Origin: Anarhynchus alexandrinus | Lineage: Eukaryota; Chordata; Aves; Charadriiformes; Charadriidae | Direction: 5' to 3' | Assembly (NCBI GenBank): GCA_008711295.1 | Contig: VUYV01000082.1 | Location: 3,171,748 to 3,235,747 of the forward strand | Length of the DNA: 64,000 bases | In this document: positions 49,901-62,398 of the stretch, piece after piece | Numbering within the stretch: position 1 is the first letter of the stretch | How the letters are laid out: each line of letters begins with the position of its first letter | Program-made: the position numbers and the translations under genes | The notes under the pieces: generated by a model | The model's database searches: none | Told to the model about the DNA's origin: nothing | The model's input: the letters and a program-made list of their open reading frames with translations, nothing else

Positions 49901-51592
49901 GACGCTGATGGGTCAGGGTAAACAGGCTTATGTAGCAAAGGGAGAAGCTAATGCCCAAAGGCTCAGTTCCTTGTGAGCAGGGAGGTTTGAAGCCACGAGG
50001 AGACCTTGGTATTAGCTGCTGGATGGGGAGTGTTTTGCTTCTGCTTGGAAGAATACCTCCTGGCCCCCCAAGGTTGAGGGCTTCCTCCATGAAATGCCAT
50101 CAGGGCAGGAGAGAGAATGAGAGGGCCCATTTTCCATGAGTCTTGGTTTGCGTTGGTTGGTGCAAGGTGAGGGGGTGGACGGTGCTGGGGACTTCTGGCA
50201 GAAAGTGTTTATTTACAGATTGATGGGGTTATCAGCAGAGACCTTCAGATAGGAAAGAAGTGGCATGGTCAGCCGGACACACTTGGCTTGGGCACGATGG
50301 CTCTTTGCACATCCACGGGCTGGCTGCAAGCAATCAAGGCAGCCTGTCGGTCTACCGGAGGAAGGAGGATTGGGTTGGGGAGGGTACGTAAAGGACCCAG
50401 GGATCCACACAAAGCCAAAATGAAAATGGGCGCAACAAACTGGTGGGGCCAGAAGGATGAGCGTGTGTGTGCTGGCGAGAAGGGAGAACATCTCACTGAG
50501 TGCAAAGTGAGATGGGGACGGTTTGAGCCAGCGTATTGCAAGAGAACCTGCTAAGGCTGGGACTGTTGCAGGTATCTTCCTCTCTGCTAAGCCTCAGCCC
50601 CCCTTTCTAGGAGGGTCTCTCCTTGTCCATCTCGCTGCACCTGCATGGTCTGCCAAAACTGGCACCATCCTGGGAAGGATCAGCATGGGGCTCCAACTGC
50701 GTGAATCCCTTCCCCCAACCTTCCTCCTTGGCTGTAACTTGGTTTCCCGCTTGCTTTGCAGCACTGCATGGAAAATAACCCCTGTTGACATTGGGACCTG
50801 AGTTCAAACAGGCTTGAGGCAGCCACCAGTGAGTTAAGTTGGATGGGGCTCAGCCCGGTTCCTGCTAGTGCACAGCTTGGCCCAACAGAGAGGGTGAGCC
50901 AAGAAAACAAGATCTTAGTGAGAAACAAGTGGAAAGGGCTGCCGCCCAGGATGGAGGTGGGCTCTGCTGAGGAAGCCTTCACTACATCTAACCACCACTC
51001 TTGCCCCAGACACCAACCTTGCCTCCTGCGAGGGGGCTCCCCACAGGGAAGGAATTTCCCTCAAGGGACACCCTTTCCATCCCACTAAGTCTCCATCCTT
51101 TCGCATGACTACACAGTCCTCTCCAGGACACCTCCACACCTCAGCCCTTGCACTCCCCCTCCGCCTGCCCGCCCGCTCTTACCTCCAGAGCTTCCCCAAG
51201 GTCTTACTGAGCTCGGCGTTGTGGAGGTGTGGGTACTGGTCAGCCAGTTTCCTCCGGGCAGCCTGTGCCCAGACCATGAAGGCATTCATGGGCCGCTTGA
51301 CGTGGGGTTTGCTCTTGTTACTTCCATTGACCCGGACGGGCATGGGTACCAGGGTCCAGTCATAGCCGCTCAGCACCTGGCTGACCGCCTCGCGGATGCA
51401 CACCGGGAACTTGTCATCATCTGCCTCCGAGTCTTGCTGTTCCTTCTTGACCTTCCCCATCTCCCCGTTCCCAGAGCCGGTGAGGTGCGGGGAGTTGTCC
51501 GACGCCATCGAGGGTCCTGGTGAGAGGCAGTGGTGGTCTTCAGATCCCACTGGGCTCATCTCCACCTCTGAAAGATCTTGGTCGTCGGCCAT
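43910..51592 (-). CDS. SOX10: SOX10 transcription factor (SOXE), 3 coding exons, 463 codons
   Basis: SOX10 is a nuclear HMG-box activator needed for neural crest, melanocyte, Schwann-cell and oligodendrocyte development. Minus-strand coding exons: 51592-51183, 45287-45022 and 44625-43910, joined in frame and ending with TAG 43912-43910. Features: start [18 protein letters not shown]-type VKKE at 48-51; dimerisation region about 60-100 ([20 protein letters not shown]); HMG box about 99-170 starting [19 protein letters not shown], split by an intron at Arg137; central K2 region; GHSAWISK and VKTEG segments; C-terminal transactivation domain ending [13 protein letters not shown]. Human has 466 residues, and chicken about 461 by memory. 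A six-alanine run follows GGY in the third exon. The ATG is fixed by family alignment and by a splice acceptor 49 bases upstream. Certain identification. Confidence 0.98.
45288..51182 (-). other. SOX10: SOX10 large intron
   Basis: A 5.9-kb intron inside the HMG box, at Arg137. Open frames in it look random. The block at about 47590-47770 is free of repeats and has AT-rich motifs (TAATGCAAAG, GTTATGGATC) in otherwise GC-rich sequence, so it is a weak candidate for a conserved intronic element. A stretch of C (49721-49731) and short A runs are the only simple repeats seen. Confidence 0.6.
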
Positions 51593-51641
51593 CGTCGCTC
51601 TCAAGCCCTATCTCTCTTCCTTCTTGGTGTCCTTCTTCTCA
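51593..51641 (-). other. SOX10: SOX10 5'UTR part of the first coding exon, with acceptor
   Basis: On the minus strand the exon begins at 51641 after a very strong acceptor. A pyrimidine tract of more than 50 bases (plus strand 51644-51720 is nearly all purine) ends in CTTCCCCAG. The 49 bases to the ATG are 5'UTR. This shows that SOX10 has at least one upstream non-coding exon, as in mammals. Confidence 0.8.
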
Positions 51642-52383
51642 CTGGGGAAGGGAGGGAGGAAGACAAAAACAAAGGAAGGAAAGGAAAGAGGGGGGACAAA
51701 GAGAGAAAAGGAAAAGAAACCACCAAATCTGAAAGGGACTCCAAGCTCTCCAAAGAGCTGACCACGAGACAGGGGCTGCTCGATAAAAGCGCAAGCAAAG
51801 CAATTGCCGTGCACACCGCAAAACCCGTGATCGAAGGGGGTGGGGATGGGTCGGGGCCCCTGATTAATTGGGATATCGCTCCCTATCTCTGCAATCATCT
51901 GGAGCTGACATGTGTGGAGGGGCCTGCGGCAAGAGGGATAAGGGGGGCTGGGGACCTGAAAGGAGAGAGACATGGACTGTCCTGCCCGGGTGCAGCTCCC
52001 CATGGGCAGTGGGATGGTGGGGACAGCCGCAAAACTTGTGTGGGTAAGTGCCCCTTTCTTTTGAAGACGTGTGGTGAAATGCCAGCGCAGTGCCCGGGGG
52101 GAGGCATGAGAGGGGGAGCGCTGGCACCGTATCGATAAACCAGAAGGGACCTATATCCCAGCTACTGGGGAAGCCGAGCAGGCAGCACCACCGGGCAGGG
52201 AACCAGCCCGGGCCCCGAATCCGCACCCGGAGACCCTGATCCCTGCTGTGGGAAAGTGCCTCTGCAGGGACACCCCATCTCTCACCCTCCTCTCGCAGCT
52301 CGTAAACCAAAGACTTAAAATACGTCTACACTGCATCGCCAATACACGCCTGTCTACGTGTATGTACGCATACTCACATTCAC

Positions 52384-52404
<21 letters not shown>
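52384..52404 (+). repeat. (AT)n microsatellite
   Basis: About ten AT dinucleotides in the SOX10 5' intron. Likely polymorphic. Confidence 0.9.
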
Positions 52405-52414
<10 letters not shown>

Positions 52415-52607
52415 GAGATACAAACACAAACCAAGTTTAACTTTGAGACAAGCTAAGGCTTTGGGTTGCCTGCCCCACACACTCCTCCTCTCTCCTGTCT
52501 GCAGTCACCTCTAAAAGTCCCTGCCGCCATGCAGCCGTTCCCCCCTTGGAGAAAGAAACACTCTGAAAATAAAGGCCTCTCTATTTCCCCCATCCAGAAA
52601 TTTAAAA

Positions 52608-52628
52608 NNNNNNNNNNNNNNNNNNNNN
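52608..52628. other. Assembly gap of 21 N
   Basis: Unresolved bases flanked by A-rich sequence on both sides inside the SOX10 5' intron. The real length is unknown and probably reflects a poly(A)/(GAAA)n run. Confidence 0.98.
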
Positions 52629-52855
52629 AAAAAAAAAAAAGAAAGAAAGAAATTAAAAAAGAAGTGATAGAAAAGCATGACTCTGGCTTAGCTGAAAAAG
52701 AGCCAATGCAGAGCCAGGGCTGCTATCCCTCCAGTTTCAGAGGGTGACACGGACCCTCACTGGGGAAATCAAAAAAAGTGAGAGAAATCAGAGGGGAAAA
52801 AAGTGCGAGCGAACATGCGCGCGTGTGAGAGCGAGCTCAGGTAGTTAAAACTTAC

Positions 52856-53000
52856 GTGGCTGGCCGGTGTGCCGGGCAGATCCTGCGAGGGCTGTGATTT
52901 GTATCCCAATAGCCCCCCTGTTCTCCCTCCCAGCCCCGGCGGCGTCGGGGCGCGCGGCACGGGGAGGCTCTCAGGCGAGTGCCATTCCTAGAGGGAGGCT
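52856..53000 (-). other. SOX10: Candidate SOX10 5' non-coding exon and proximal promoter
   Basis: On the minus strand a consensus donor (GCCAC|GTAAGTTTT, exon end at 52856) lies at the edge of a CpG-rich block (52925-52980) with a CCAAT-box-like inverted ATTGG at about 52905-52910. Splicing to the acceptor at 51642-51643 removes a 1.2-kb intron. The 5' end of the exon and the transcription start are guesses. Human SOX10 also has non-coding 5' exons. Confidence 0.5.
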
Positions 53001-56000
53001 TGGTTTTTACTAATACCCCGGCTGGATGTCTCTAGCTGGCTTTGCTGCTTAGCACCGGGGGAGGGAAGGGTGGAAGGTGGAGCCAAGCACTCCTCAGAGC
53101 CAGAATATGGTCGGTCGGGGACAACGGGGAGGGGACGCGGGCAGCCCCCCACCCCACCTCGGCCGCTGGCACGATCCCTGCTTTCCCCCAGTGCTGGCTT
53201 CTTCATGAGAGTCACCGGCGTTGGGCTGCTCTCGGCGGCGTGGTCACCCCAGAGATGGTGCTGGAGGATACAGCCCCAGGGGGTTTGGGGTGGCTGGGTG
53301 CTGGAAGGGGTCTGAGGTGGTTTGGGGAGATGGGTGTGCACCCCCAGACTGGGATCCCCCTCCTTCCCCCTGCTAGCACAGTTGCTCCTCCAGGGTCTGG
53401 TGCCCCCCATGTGTCCAATGAGTCCCTGGTCTCCGTCACAGAGTCTCACAGGAACCCCAATGTGCCGCAACAAGCTGGCCTGCGACCCCAGGGTCAAGAT
53501 GCTGCCAAAAGGGTACCCTCATTCAGACCTGAGTCTGTGGGGTGGGGAAGGGGATGTAGGAAGTCAGGGGTGTCCTGAGAATGGAGGACATCAGATCCAG
53601 GGAAAATACCGTGCTGCTGGACAGTGGATACCAGTTTGAACCTTCTTAAGACTTTTGCACCCTAGGGATGGGCTTGTCACAACATGTTTGTCTCAGTAAG
53701 GTCTTGCCAAGACAAGCAGGCTCTGCTTCCTCCAACATGCTGAATTGCTCCTGAAGGCAAATGTGGGGTCTTTCACGATGAAAGGGAGGTTTACTGATGA
53801 GAAGGACTCTCTCACACTCACTCACCCTCATTCTTGCTGCTCATGCACTGGGACAGGTAGAGGATCTCAGAACTCAACGGGTTAGGATGTTCTCCATCAC
53901 TTCTTCCATTTTCTAGCTTGCTTTCCTTCCCAGATGCCTCAGATAGTTGGCTTCTTCAATTTCCTTTGTCACAGAGGCTGCTATAGACCAACACTAAGCC
54001 TGTAACCCTGAGAGGTCACCCATGAAAAATCTGATGATCCTCCCAGGCACTCTGCAGTTAGCAATGAGATAAACCTAGCTCCTGCCCCAGCTCCTCACTG
54101 GAGAACCAACCTGCAGACGCTTCAGTGCTAAGTCAGAAAATACAGAGATGAATAGCTATGACCCAGGGAACCATCTTCAAGGGATTTCAAGAACATTTTC
54201 AACTCCTGTAGCAGATACTCGCTCTCCACAATCTTTGTGTTAGAAAGATCCAGCCAAACCATTGGCTGGCACCACATGAAGTATAAGGGAACCAGTCACA
54301 AGGATGGTGCTGAGCACCTGAGCTAAAGCCCTCAGAGCAAATCTGTGGGGCTGGCTGCTGCCCTTGCAGACCTGCCTGACAGCATAGGGACATTTCCCTG
54401 CACATCTACCATTGTCCAGAGTAAGTAAAGCTCTGAAACCATAGGGTGGCTGCAGGGAAAACCTCACTAGAACCCAGTGAGAAGTCTTTCCTGAACAGAG
54501 CTGGGAGGGGGAACAGCCATTGGCATCAAGCAGGCAGACGTGCTTAAAAGTGCCCCTTGCATCCCTCAAAAAAACTCTCAAGGCATCATCTCCTGCCTTT
54601 CTTCTCTTCAGCACTACCTACTCCAGATAAAAGATGGGCTCAGATACTCTTCTTCATATGATGCCTTTTTCCCCTTGGAAGAGAGGAATGTGGGTGCCTT
54701 TCTCTTGGATGCTGAGAAAACCCAGTGGAGAACCTATCAAAACAGCATCGAGGTCCTGTTTCCTCAACCAAAGCAGTGGCTAGTGAACCTCAAGTGTTGC
54801 AGGATGGGATGAAATTCTCTCACCAAGAGAGAGCCCCATTGTGGTTGTCACAAGAAGGGGTGTCACAGCACAGACAGAGGCAGCTCACCCTCTGTCTGGT
54901 AGACAGATAACCAGCAAAAACAAAGTGGGCAAGGTCACTTTGTACAAAGTTGTCCATGGCCCACTGGATGCAGAGTCAATGATGCTGCAGAGCTCATTGC
55001 ATCTTCCCCCAGCCAGCAAGGGTCATCCTCAAGCTGCAGGGACCCTGCATATGAGGTGTGGAAGAACTGGAGAGAGGGGAGGGTTGGTCTCTTGTCCCAC
55101 AGGAAGATAGCCAATGCTGAGAAAACACTGCCCTGCTTGTTCCCCTGGCTGCAGCCAACCTCCAATCTGGGCCAGGGAGGAAGAATGCCACAGAAAATGA
55201 CCAGAGAGGGTGTTTATTTGCCCTCCCTTCAGGTGGCTGGTTCCTGTGGATCCCGTGGAAAAGAGGAGATGGGGCAGGGATTTCTTGTTTCCCTCCAGAG
55301 TGGGGATACATGGTGCTGGGCACCAAGTGGTAGAGAGCAAGAGGCTGGGGGTTCTCCTAGTACTTTGATATAGAAGATCCCAAATCAGGAGACAAAGGAG
55401 CCCCACAGGGTACTGAGAGGAGCCTCACAGCCTGCTCAGCTCATACCCCAAATGCAGCGGCCTCTTGGCAGGCTCTGCAGGGAGAACAAGATGGTGCTCG
55501 ACCCCAGCAAGACAGTGAGCGGTGGGGCTTACATCTTCCTGCGTGCCCACAGGGTCTGGGTGAGCAGAAGAGTATCTGACCCACTACTCCCAACTGGGGC
55601 AAGAAAGGGATCAAACCCAGAAGAGATTTCAATAACCCACAGGGCTCTAGACTGGGGTTTGTCCCACTGCTCACCATCCCCATCAGTGGCTGCTGCCACC
55701 TGCCAGACAAGAGCTGGGTCCCATTCTTGCCTTGTTGGAAGAGCTGTGGGTGCCTCAGCTGCAGACAGGGACATCATCAAAGGAGCATGTACTGGCCACA
55801 CAGTCTCTGCAATCTGCACTCTCAGTGTCTTCTCACATTCAAATGGCAGAGGTTTTTTCCCTTCATTCTGCCTTTCTCCAGTTCTTGCTTTTTGTCTCCT
55901 TTGGTCCTGCCTCTTCTTTCTGAACTCTCTGTCCCTCTAGTGCCTGTTTCCAGTCCCCTCTCACAGCACTGATGGCTCATATACCCTTTTCCAAGTCCCT

Positions 56001-56984
56001 TCTGTCCATGTGTCATCGCTTGTGCTACAAGAGATGCAGGAGATAGGGCTGCGGAAAATATACCACCCCTTCTTTGCAGCATGTATTTCTATGGATGAGG
56101 TGCTCCAGGCCCATAAAAAGGGACAGTCCTTTGTGGATGAAAGGTCTACCAGTGAAAGTGGTTCATGAGCTGGAGACCTTATTAAGCCACAAATTTCCTG
56201 TGACGTGTCAGTGAAATGTTTTCTTTCGGCCTCAGTCCCCGGTATGCAAAGGTGGAAGGATGCCACTTCTCCACCATAAAGGCATGTCAGGAGGACAATG
56301 GGTAAAACTGGGCGAGAAGTGGAGATGTCCCACCATGGTAGGTGCCCCTGCGTCCACACCGCTCCCAAGGGCAATAGGAAAGATGCCCTGCTCCGGACTG
56401 GGTGCTTGGCGAGCAAGGTGCATCGTCTCAGGGGCAGGCAGGGGCACCTGCTCAGTAGGGTTTCAACAAGGGGACCACGCTGGTGGAACACCTCCACCAC
56501 CAAGGTGGGACCACTGAGGTTGCTGAGGAGGAATTTTGCTAGATGACACCTATCCCCTGCACCTGTGGCAAGGGAGGAGTAAGAGGGAAGAGCTCCGCGG
56601 CAGAGAAGCTGCAGGATCCCCAGCAGGAGAGCCAGGGCCAGCTTTTGTCCCCTGCCCAGCTTGGGGGCACAGCACTAGTATTGTCCCAGGACTGCCTGGG
56701 AAAATGGGAGGGGTTCCCTGTGAAATCTTTCCATACAGTAAAACAGCGTCAGAGCTGGGGAGAGAGGGGGGGGACGACACAGACATTCAAAAAAAAAAAA
56801 ATACACACACACCCCCCAGCCAAACAATACCCGCAGTGTGCTGAGGGAAAGGGAGACCCATGAATTGGGAGTTTGATAAGGATTTTCTCCCGCGCGCGCT
56901 CGCTCTCTCAACGGCCCCTTCAGTTTTCCCAGCACCCCCCCTCCTTCTCTTGCCGGCTTTCTTGTTTGGGCCTTAAACAGTGCG

Positions 56985-57030
56985 CTGTCTTTGTTCAGGA
57001 TACAGGTGAACGACAATCATGTGATTAACA
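56985..57030. promoter_or_regulatory. SOX10: SOX / M-box motif cluster upstream of SOX10
   Basis: CTTTGTT (56989-56995), ACAAT (57013-57017) and the MITF-type M-box TCATGTGA (57017-57024) lie within 36 bases, about 5.4 kb upstream of the SOX10 ATG. They adjoin a CpG-containing stretch at 56888-56905. This could be an enhancer or an alternative SOX10 first exon region. Motifs are direct observations; function is inference. Confidence 0.3.
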
Positions 57031-57059
57031 CACACTCACACACACACGCGCACGCACAT
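57027..57059 (+). repeat. (CA)n microsatellite
   Basis: Interrupted CA repeat with CACTCACA and CGCGCACG variants, just downstream of the M-box motif. Confidence 0.85.
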
Positions 57060-60000
57060 AAAAAGCTTTTTAAGAGCGTCCAGCTTGCTCCAGACCCGAA
57101 GACGGGAGAGGAGACCCGGGCTAGGAGGAGCTGAGGCAGCAGCAGTGGCCGGGATGGGGACAGCCACTGGCATGGAGGAGCGGGCGCCACTGCCTTTCTG
57201 CAAAATCCCCTTCCTGTGGAGGTGGGCACGTGAGGCTATGAGGGGCAGGAGGGGTGGCAGGGGGCAAGGTTTGGGATTTGGGGGTGGTAGGGGGGTCTTG
57301 CCCCTGCTGCCTTCTCGCTTGCGCCGGGCAGGCTGGCGTGGTTTTGCACTGGCCGCGTCCCCCCCATGATGCTGCAGGAAGGACAGAGGGTGACCATCCC
57401 AACGTCATGCTGGGGAGGGGGATGCAGAATTCTCCCCCTCTCTCCCTGCCTGGGAGGGGAGCTGGGTTTCCCGCACCAAAGCCAAGACCTCGACACTCCC
57501 TGGCTCCTGTGTGGGATTTGCATCTTCATCAGCATGAGGCTTGCTGGTCCCACCATGGCTGGAGAGGAGGGCTCGGTGAGGAAGAGGAGAGAGGCAGCCC
57601 TCCTGCTGGAAAGGGGGATGTCTCCCCCCCGATCGTCCCTGGTGCAGGGAGATCTGAATGGATTTGTTGTCCCATGGTGGCCCAGGAGGGAGTAAGAGAA
57701 AGGGAGAGGACCAGGCAACCCAGGTGGTCGTGGGAAGGTTGTGGATGGCAGGGGCAGTTGACCCATGCTGGAAGTCCCACTACCCCAACCAGAAATAGTA
57801 TATCCAACATCCTCAGTGAGGACTGCATATCCCCTTTGGTGTGGAGATGCCACAGGGCCCTATCGCACCTCATCACCGTGACCATAAAATAGCTGGGAAG
57901 CTGGTTACTCAGTCCTGGAGGGAAGTGAAGTCTAGTGAGGGGATGGCCAGGAGACTACCAGAACCATCCACAGAGGAAGTAATGAAAGAATTGGAAAAAA
58001 TAGCAAGGTTTCAAACGGTACTCTTTTTATTTGAAGATTGCCCGATTGTGATGCTCCAAGGAAAAGTGGGGAGGAGCAGAGGGAGAGGCCACCATAACGC
58101 TTGGAGAATCTATGGGTCTGCAGCTGGTCTCACTCGTGAGACATCATGGGACATGATTGATGGCAGCCTGGGAGAGATCAGGACCAGGCTGTACCCTTTG
58201 CTGGAGCACCCAAGCCCAGCCCTGTCTCCACCACTTCCTCATGCCTTTCTCTCCAGTGATGTCATGACTTGCCCTCCCAGGCTCCCAGCATGCAGGTCAT
58301 TTTCAAGGCCTTTCCATGAACAGGAAAAGCAGAGGGTCCCCAAACCCCACATTTGTGTCACCCTCCATGATTCTGTGGCAGCCAGGATCTCCAAAAAGCC
58401 CTTCAATTTGCCTTGTGCCATAGGTGTCCTCCTAGCAGGGAGCTGGGCACAGGAACCATTGGCTGGCTCTGGTCTTCACCACCCCTCGCCATTTTTGGCT
58501 GAAGCTTCCAATATTGATCCTAGACCTTCCCAGATGCCTCTTTGCTTCCAGCCATGGGCCAACCATCAGGAGTCTCGTTGAAATGGATGCCCTTGAGGCG
58601 GCCTGAGGAGGAAGAAACTGGTGTTGGTCCTTCATGAAAAGCAAAGAGCTGCCTGCAGCCCTGCCTGGGTTTTGGCAGCACCACACCACGTCTGTGTGGT
58701 TACAGGACAGTCAGCTGCAGGGGGTGTGCAGTAATTTTTATCATGGGGTATCATCAGGGGAAACAAAAGGCACGTGATGCCTGGAGTTGTTTACCGTGTG
58801 ACTGGGCTGTTTGTCTCTCTCTGTCAGACCCAGTGTCCTGCAAAAGAAACATCGTGGTGGTTGCTCTCCTCTGGGGTTATCGTTCCCCGTGGGGGACACA
58901 GGCTGGGTGATGACAATTGGCACGTGACCCTGTGCTCCCATCACGCCGGGATGGGATGGGAGACCTCAGGAAGCTCTTTGGGAACTGGGACTGGGTCATG
59001 GTTGCAGAGTCCCACCTGGCTCCAGAGCAGGAGAAAGACGGTTCCCTCTCCAAGGCACGGTGAGGGCTGCTGCAGGTGCAGGAAACAGCGCCGCTGCTGC
59101 CACTGGTGTGCTGCCTTGATGTGGCTGAGCAGAAGACTTAGCGGCATTTTTTGCTCTAAAGCAGTGGATTACGGTGCCAGCTGCTTCAGAGAGGAGGTGT
59201 AGGGGAAATCTCGTGGAAAGGAGAGGGGAGAATTGCCTGTGAGCATCACAAAGAACCCGGGCATCTCCTGGCCTGTCGTCTTGGCCAGCCCAATGTTTCA
59301 TGGGCATGGGGAGGACTTGAAACGATAAACGGGACAATTTTCCTGCATTACTTGAGTCTGAGAAGATCAAAGAGGAATGGAGCAGGCATGTCTGTCTGCT
59401 ACCTGCTTTGATGGGTGGCACAGAGCCTCCCTGGCTGTTAACCCCCTCGTCTCCTGCCGGAGAGGCCAGGTGCACTTCCAAAAAGTGAACGCCAAAAAGC
59501 GAGCACTGAAGGCATGGCGAGCTGGGGGAGAAGGGGACCAGTTTTGCCTTTTCTTGGATGGAGTCTGGCATATCCAGTGCGATGTAATGGAGGAAGCTGG
59601 GTGCTCTCAGTCTGCACAACAGAGGAAAGATGCCCAGAGGTGGAAGGAAGGGAATTGTACAAGTTTGGGCAGAACAACAAGAAAAGGGGACCCTCCCAAT
59701 GGGACCTGTGGTTGTAGCAGTGCTGTGTTACCCCGGTGGGCTCATTCAGTGGTGGCCAGGGTGGCTCCGGGGCAATGTTCACCTCTGCTAGTCCTCTGGT
59801 TACAGGGAGGCTGCTGGGGAGTCAGGGGAAGGGTTAAGTCGGGAAGGCTTCAGCCTGCTGCCTTGGCCCCTGTAATTCCTCCAGAGAGTAGGACTGGGAG
59901 AACAAGGAGCCCTTTCTGTTCACAGGAATTAATAGCAAAGAGTCATCTGGGGTGTCATTCAAGCCCTGATCAGCTCCCAGAGGAATGCGAGGGAGAGCGA

Positions 60001-61394
60001 TCGAGGGAGCACGGCCCGAGGCCGAGGCACCAAAGCCAGGGCAGGAGCAGTTCGGCTGGTAACCAGCGTTACCAGCAGGCATTCGGGTGGTGGGACCTGT
60101 CTTCCCCTTCACCCCAGCCTCCATGTCCCCTCTGCCCTCTGGAGGGGTTCACCCTGACACCTGTACTCAGAGGGCTCCCACCAGCTCCAAAGCTTGTCCC
60201 TTGTTACCCATCACTTCATCCCAGGGGAAAAAGATGTCCTAACATGTCAACACCGCTGCCTCCCTCCGCTGAGCCAGGAGGGATGGGCCAGGCAACCAGG
60301 CACCAGCACAATCCCACTGCCCTCACGGTGGACGTGAACTCCAGCACACATCCCCTCTCCAGGGCTCGCCCATCACCCCCAGCCTGTGATGGCTGTGGGG
60401 TTTGTCCACCCAAGCAAGCTTGCCCATGGAGAGGGTCTCCAGTGAGCTCTCAGGCATGGCCAGGGACATGGGAGGTAGCTCAGAGGACCACAAAGTTCAG
60501 TGCTGAAGCCTTTACTGCTGCATCATCTTGCCTGGACTGACTTTGGTCACTGCAATTTTAGGAGAAAGAGATCGGGCCAGTGAGTTATGCTAGCGTTTCA
60601 CGGCGTTGCTTCAAAGCTGCACAAGGAGGCTTGAAAGTACTCCATGGTGACACTGCATTGTTGCCTGTAATGGCAACCAACTCTGGTAAGACAAGGAGAG
60701 ATTTTGGCCACATCCCTACTAGCCTGAGAAGGGGACCTCGGAGTGGCCTGTCCTGCTCCATGACTGACCTGCCTCCTTTCTGCCTGGCTGCATTGCTGGT
60801 GGCCTGCATGACCACACCTGGTAGCACAAGGTGACCCAAGACTCTGTTGATGGACCGTGGTCAACACTACCATATGGACTATGGGGTCTTCAGGGCAACC
60901 CTTCAGGTCAGCCCTAGGTGTGTGCATGGCCGCAGCACCGACCGTGAGCTGAGCGCACCAGCCTGGCAGCGAGTACAGATCAGGGAGACGGTGACCTGCA
61001 TGAAATGTGAACAGAGCCATGCTGCAGCACATGAGTGGCTTTTGGTGGCCAAAATGCACCTCATCAAAGCTTCCCCTCCTCCCAACACACACCAGGTTGG
61101 TGCAAAACCAGGATTAAGCACTAGCTCTGCAACTCAGCATCCTCCGAGAGACATACGGTGCCGCCGGGATGGAGTCCTCCGCCCCCTCCCCGCTCCCTGT
61201 ACCACCGCCACCACCACCACCACAATGAGCACCCCTTGTCGTAGAGGGGTTAATAAATGATGCAAGAAAGGAGCCCTTTAATGCACGGTGACCTTTGGCC
61301 TTTCATAAATCACAGTGTTGGGCTGCGAGTGCGCGGGGGGCGCAAGGCGGTGGGGGGAGAGGATGGGAGGGGGTCCATGCAGCTGCGCCACGGA

Positions 61395-61480
61395 GTTGAC
61401 ATTGTTCCCACCATCACTAAAGTGCAACAAATCCCTCTATTGTGTTCCTGGTTTATCTGGTTCCTCTTGTTTATTAGCAG
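61395..61480. promoter_or_regulatory. SOX10: SOX/FOX motif cluster, candidate distal SOX10 enhancer
   Basis: Within 80 bases: ATTGTT (61401-61406), AACAAA (61426-61431), ATTGTG (61439-61444) and the forkhead-type TTGTTTA (61467-61473). They lie in a T-rich, repeat-free block between GC-rich flanks, about 10 kb upstream of the SOX10 start codon. Mammalian SOX10 has several conserved upstream enhancers with SOXE sites. Candidate by motif density only. Confidence 0.3.
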
Positions 61481-62356
61481 AGGTTGTTTGGCGCTGGCTC
61501 CAGCCCTGGGCGGGTGGAAAGAGTGTTGGCACGCACCAGAGGAGGGGAGGGAGGGAGTGGGGGGGACCGGGACGGGAGGACGAGAGCAGTTCATCAATGG
61601 CTGTATTGTCCCATCTTTTTTGTTGCTCCTGTAANCGGCACAGAAGGACTTGGTAAGAATGGCCGGTCTGGGCCCGCGGCGGATGCTGTCGCAGCTGGGG
61701 AGGATGGGTCGGGACGGAGCCGCGACGGGGCTGCTCTGTGCCTTTATGCTGCTTATTCAGGTCAGGAGTCGTGAGCCCCAGTGGCTCAGGCTGGGCCCAC
61801 CCGTGCCAACCCTATTCATGGCCAGCAGGGACCACGTGCGCACAGCGGAGAGGATGGGGCGGCGGGAGCGAGGGGCTGGGGCCGGCGGGGAAGGGGGAGG
61901 AAGGCTATTCTTCACATCCCTAGAGTCTGAACCTGCCTTTGTACAGAAGAGGCAGTTGGGGGGCACAGCATCTTCTCAAAGCACTGGCAGTGTCCTTCAT
62001 CCCACTTAGTCATTGTCCCCCAACCTACCCACCCATTTATGAGAAGTACCAGGGCCCCTTTCCAAATTAGCAGAGATTTTCTTACTCCCGGACTTGGCTT
62101 ACACTTGCATTTTTTCCCCTGGAGCTGCCTATGGATACATGCCCATGGAGAGCTCCACTGGTTTTCATAGGGATCAATGGGACAGTGCTGGAAGATGATG
62201 GCACTTTGGTTGCCACTTTGTCTAAAGCTAGATGTCAGCATGGGTAAAACTGACACAGCCATAGGGGCTTGCTCGTCATTGCTCTGCCTGCTGCTATCCA
62301 TGAAGCTGAACAGATGCAAGCATCTCTAAGAGGTGCACATCCCACCATAAACAGCC

Positions 62357-62398
62357 TTATTGAGATGAGAGTGAAATTTATTGAGATAAGAGTGAAAT
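62357..62398 (+). repeat. 21-bp tandem duplication, one mismatch
   Basis: TTATTGAGATGAGAGTGAAA at 62357 is followed immediately by a copy differing by G to A (62378-62398). Small local duplication with no evident function. Confidence 0.85.

Noticed and set aside
51578..52138. 186-codon plus-strand open frame over the SOX10 5' end
   Set aside because: It runs through the purine-rich complement of the SOX10 acceptor pyrimidine tract; low complexity, no splice or promoter support.
57841..58581. 246-codon plus-strand open frame upstream of SOX10
   Set aside because: No recognisable family, no splice borders, no promoter or poly(A) signal; consistent with chance in GC-rich DNA.
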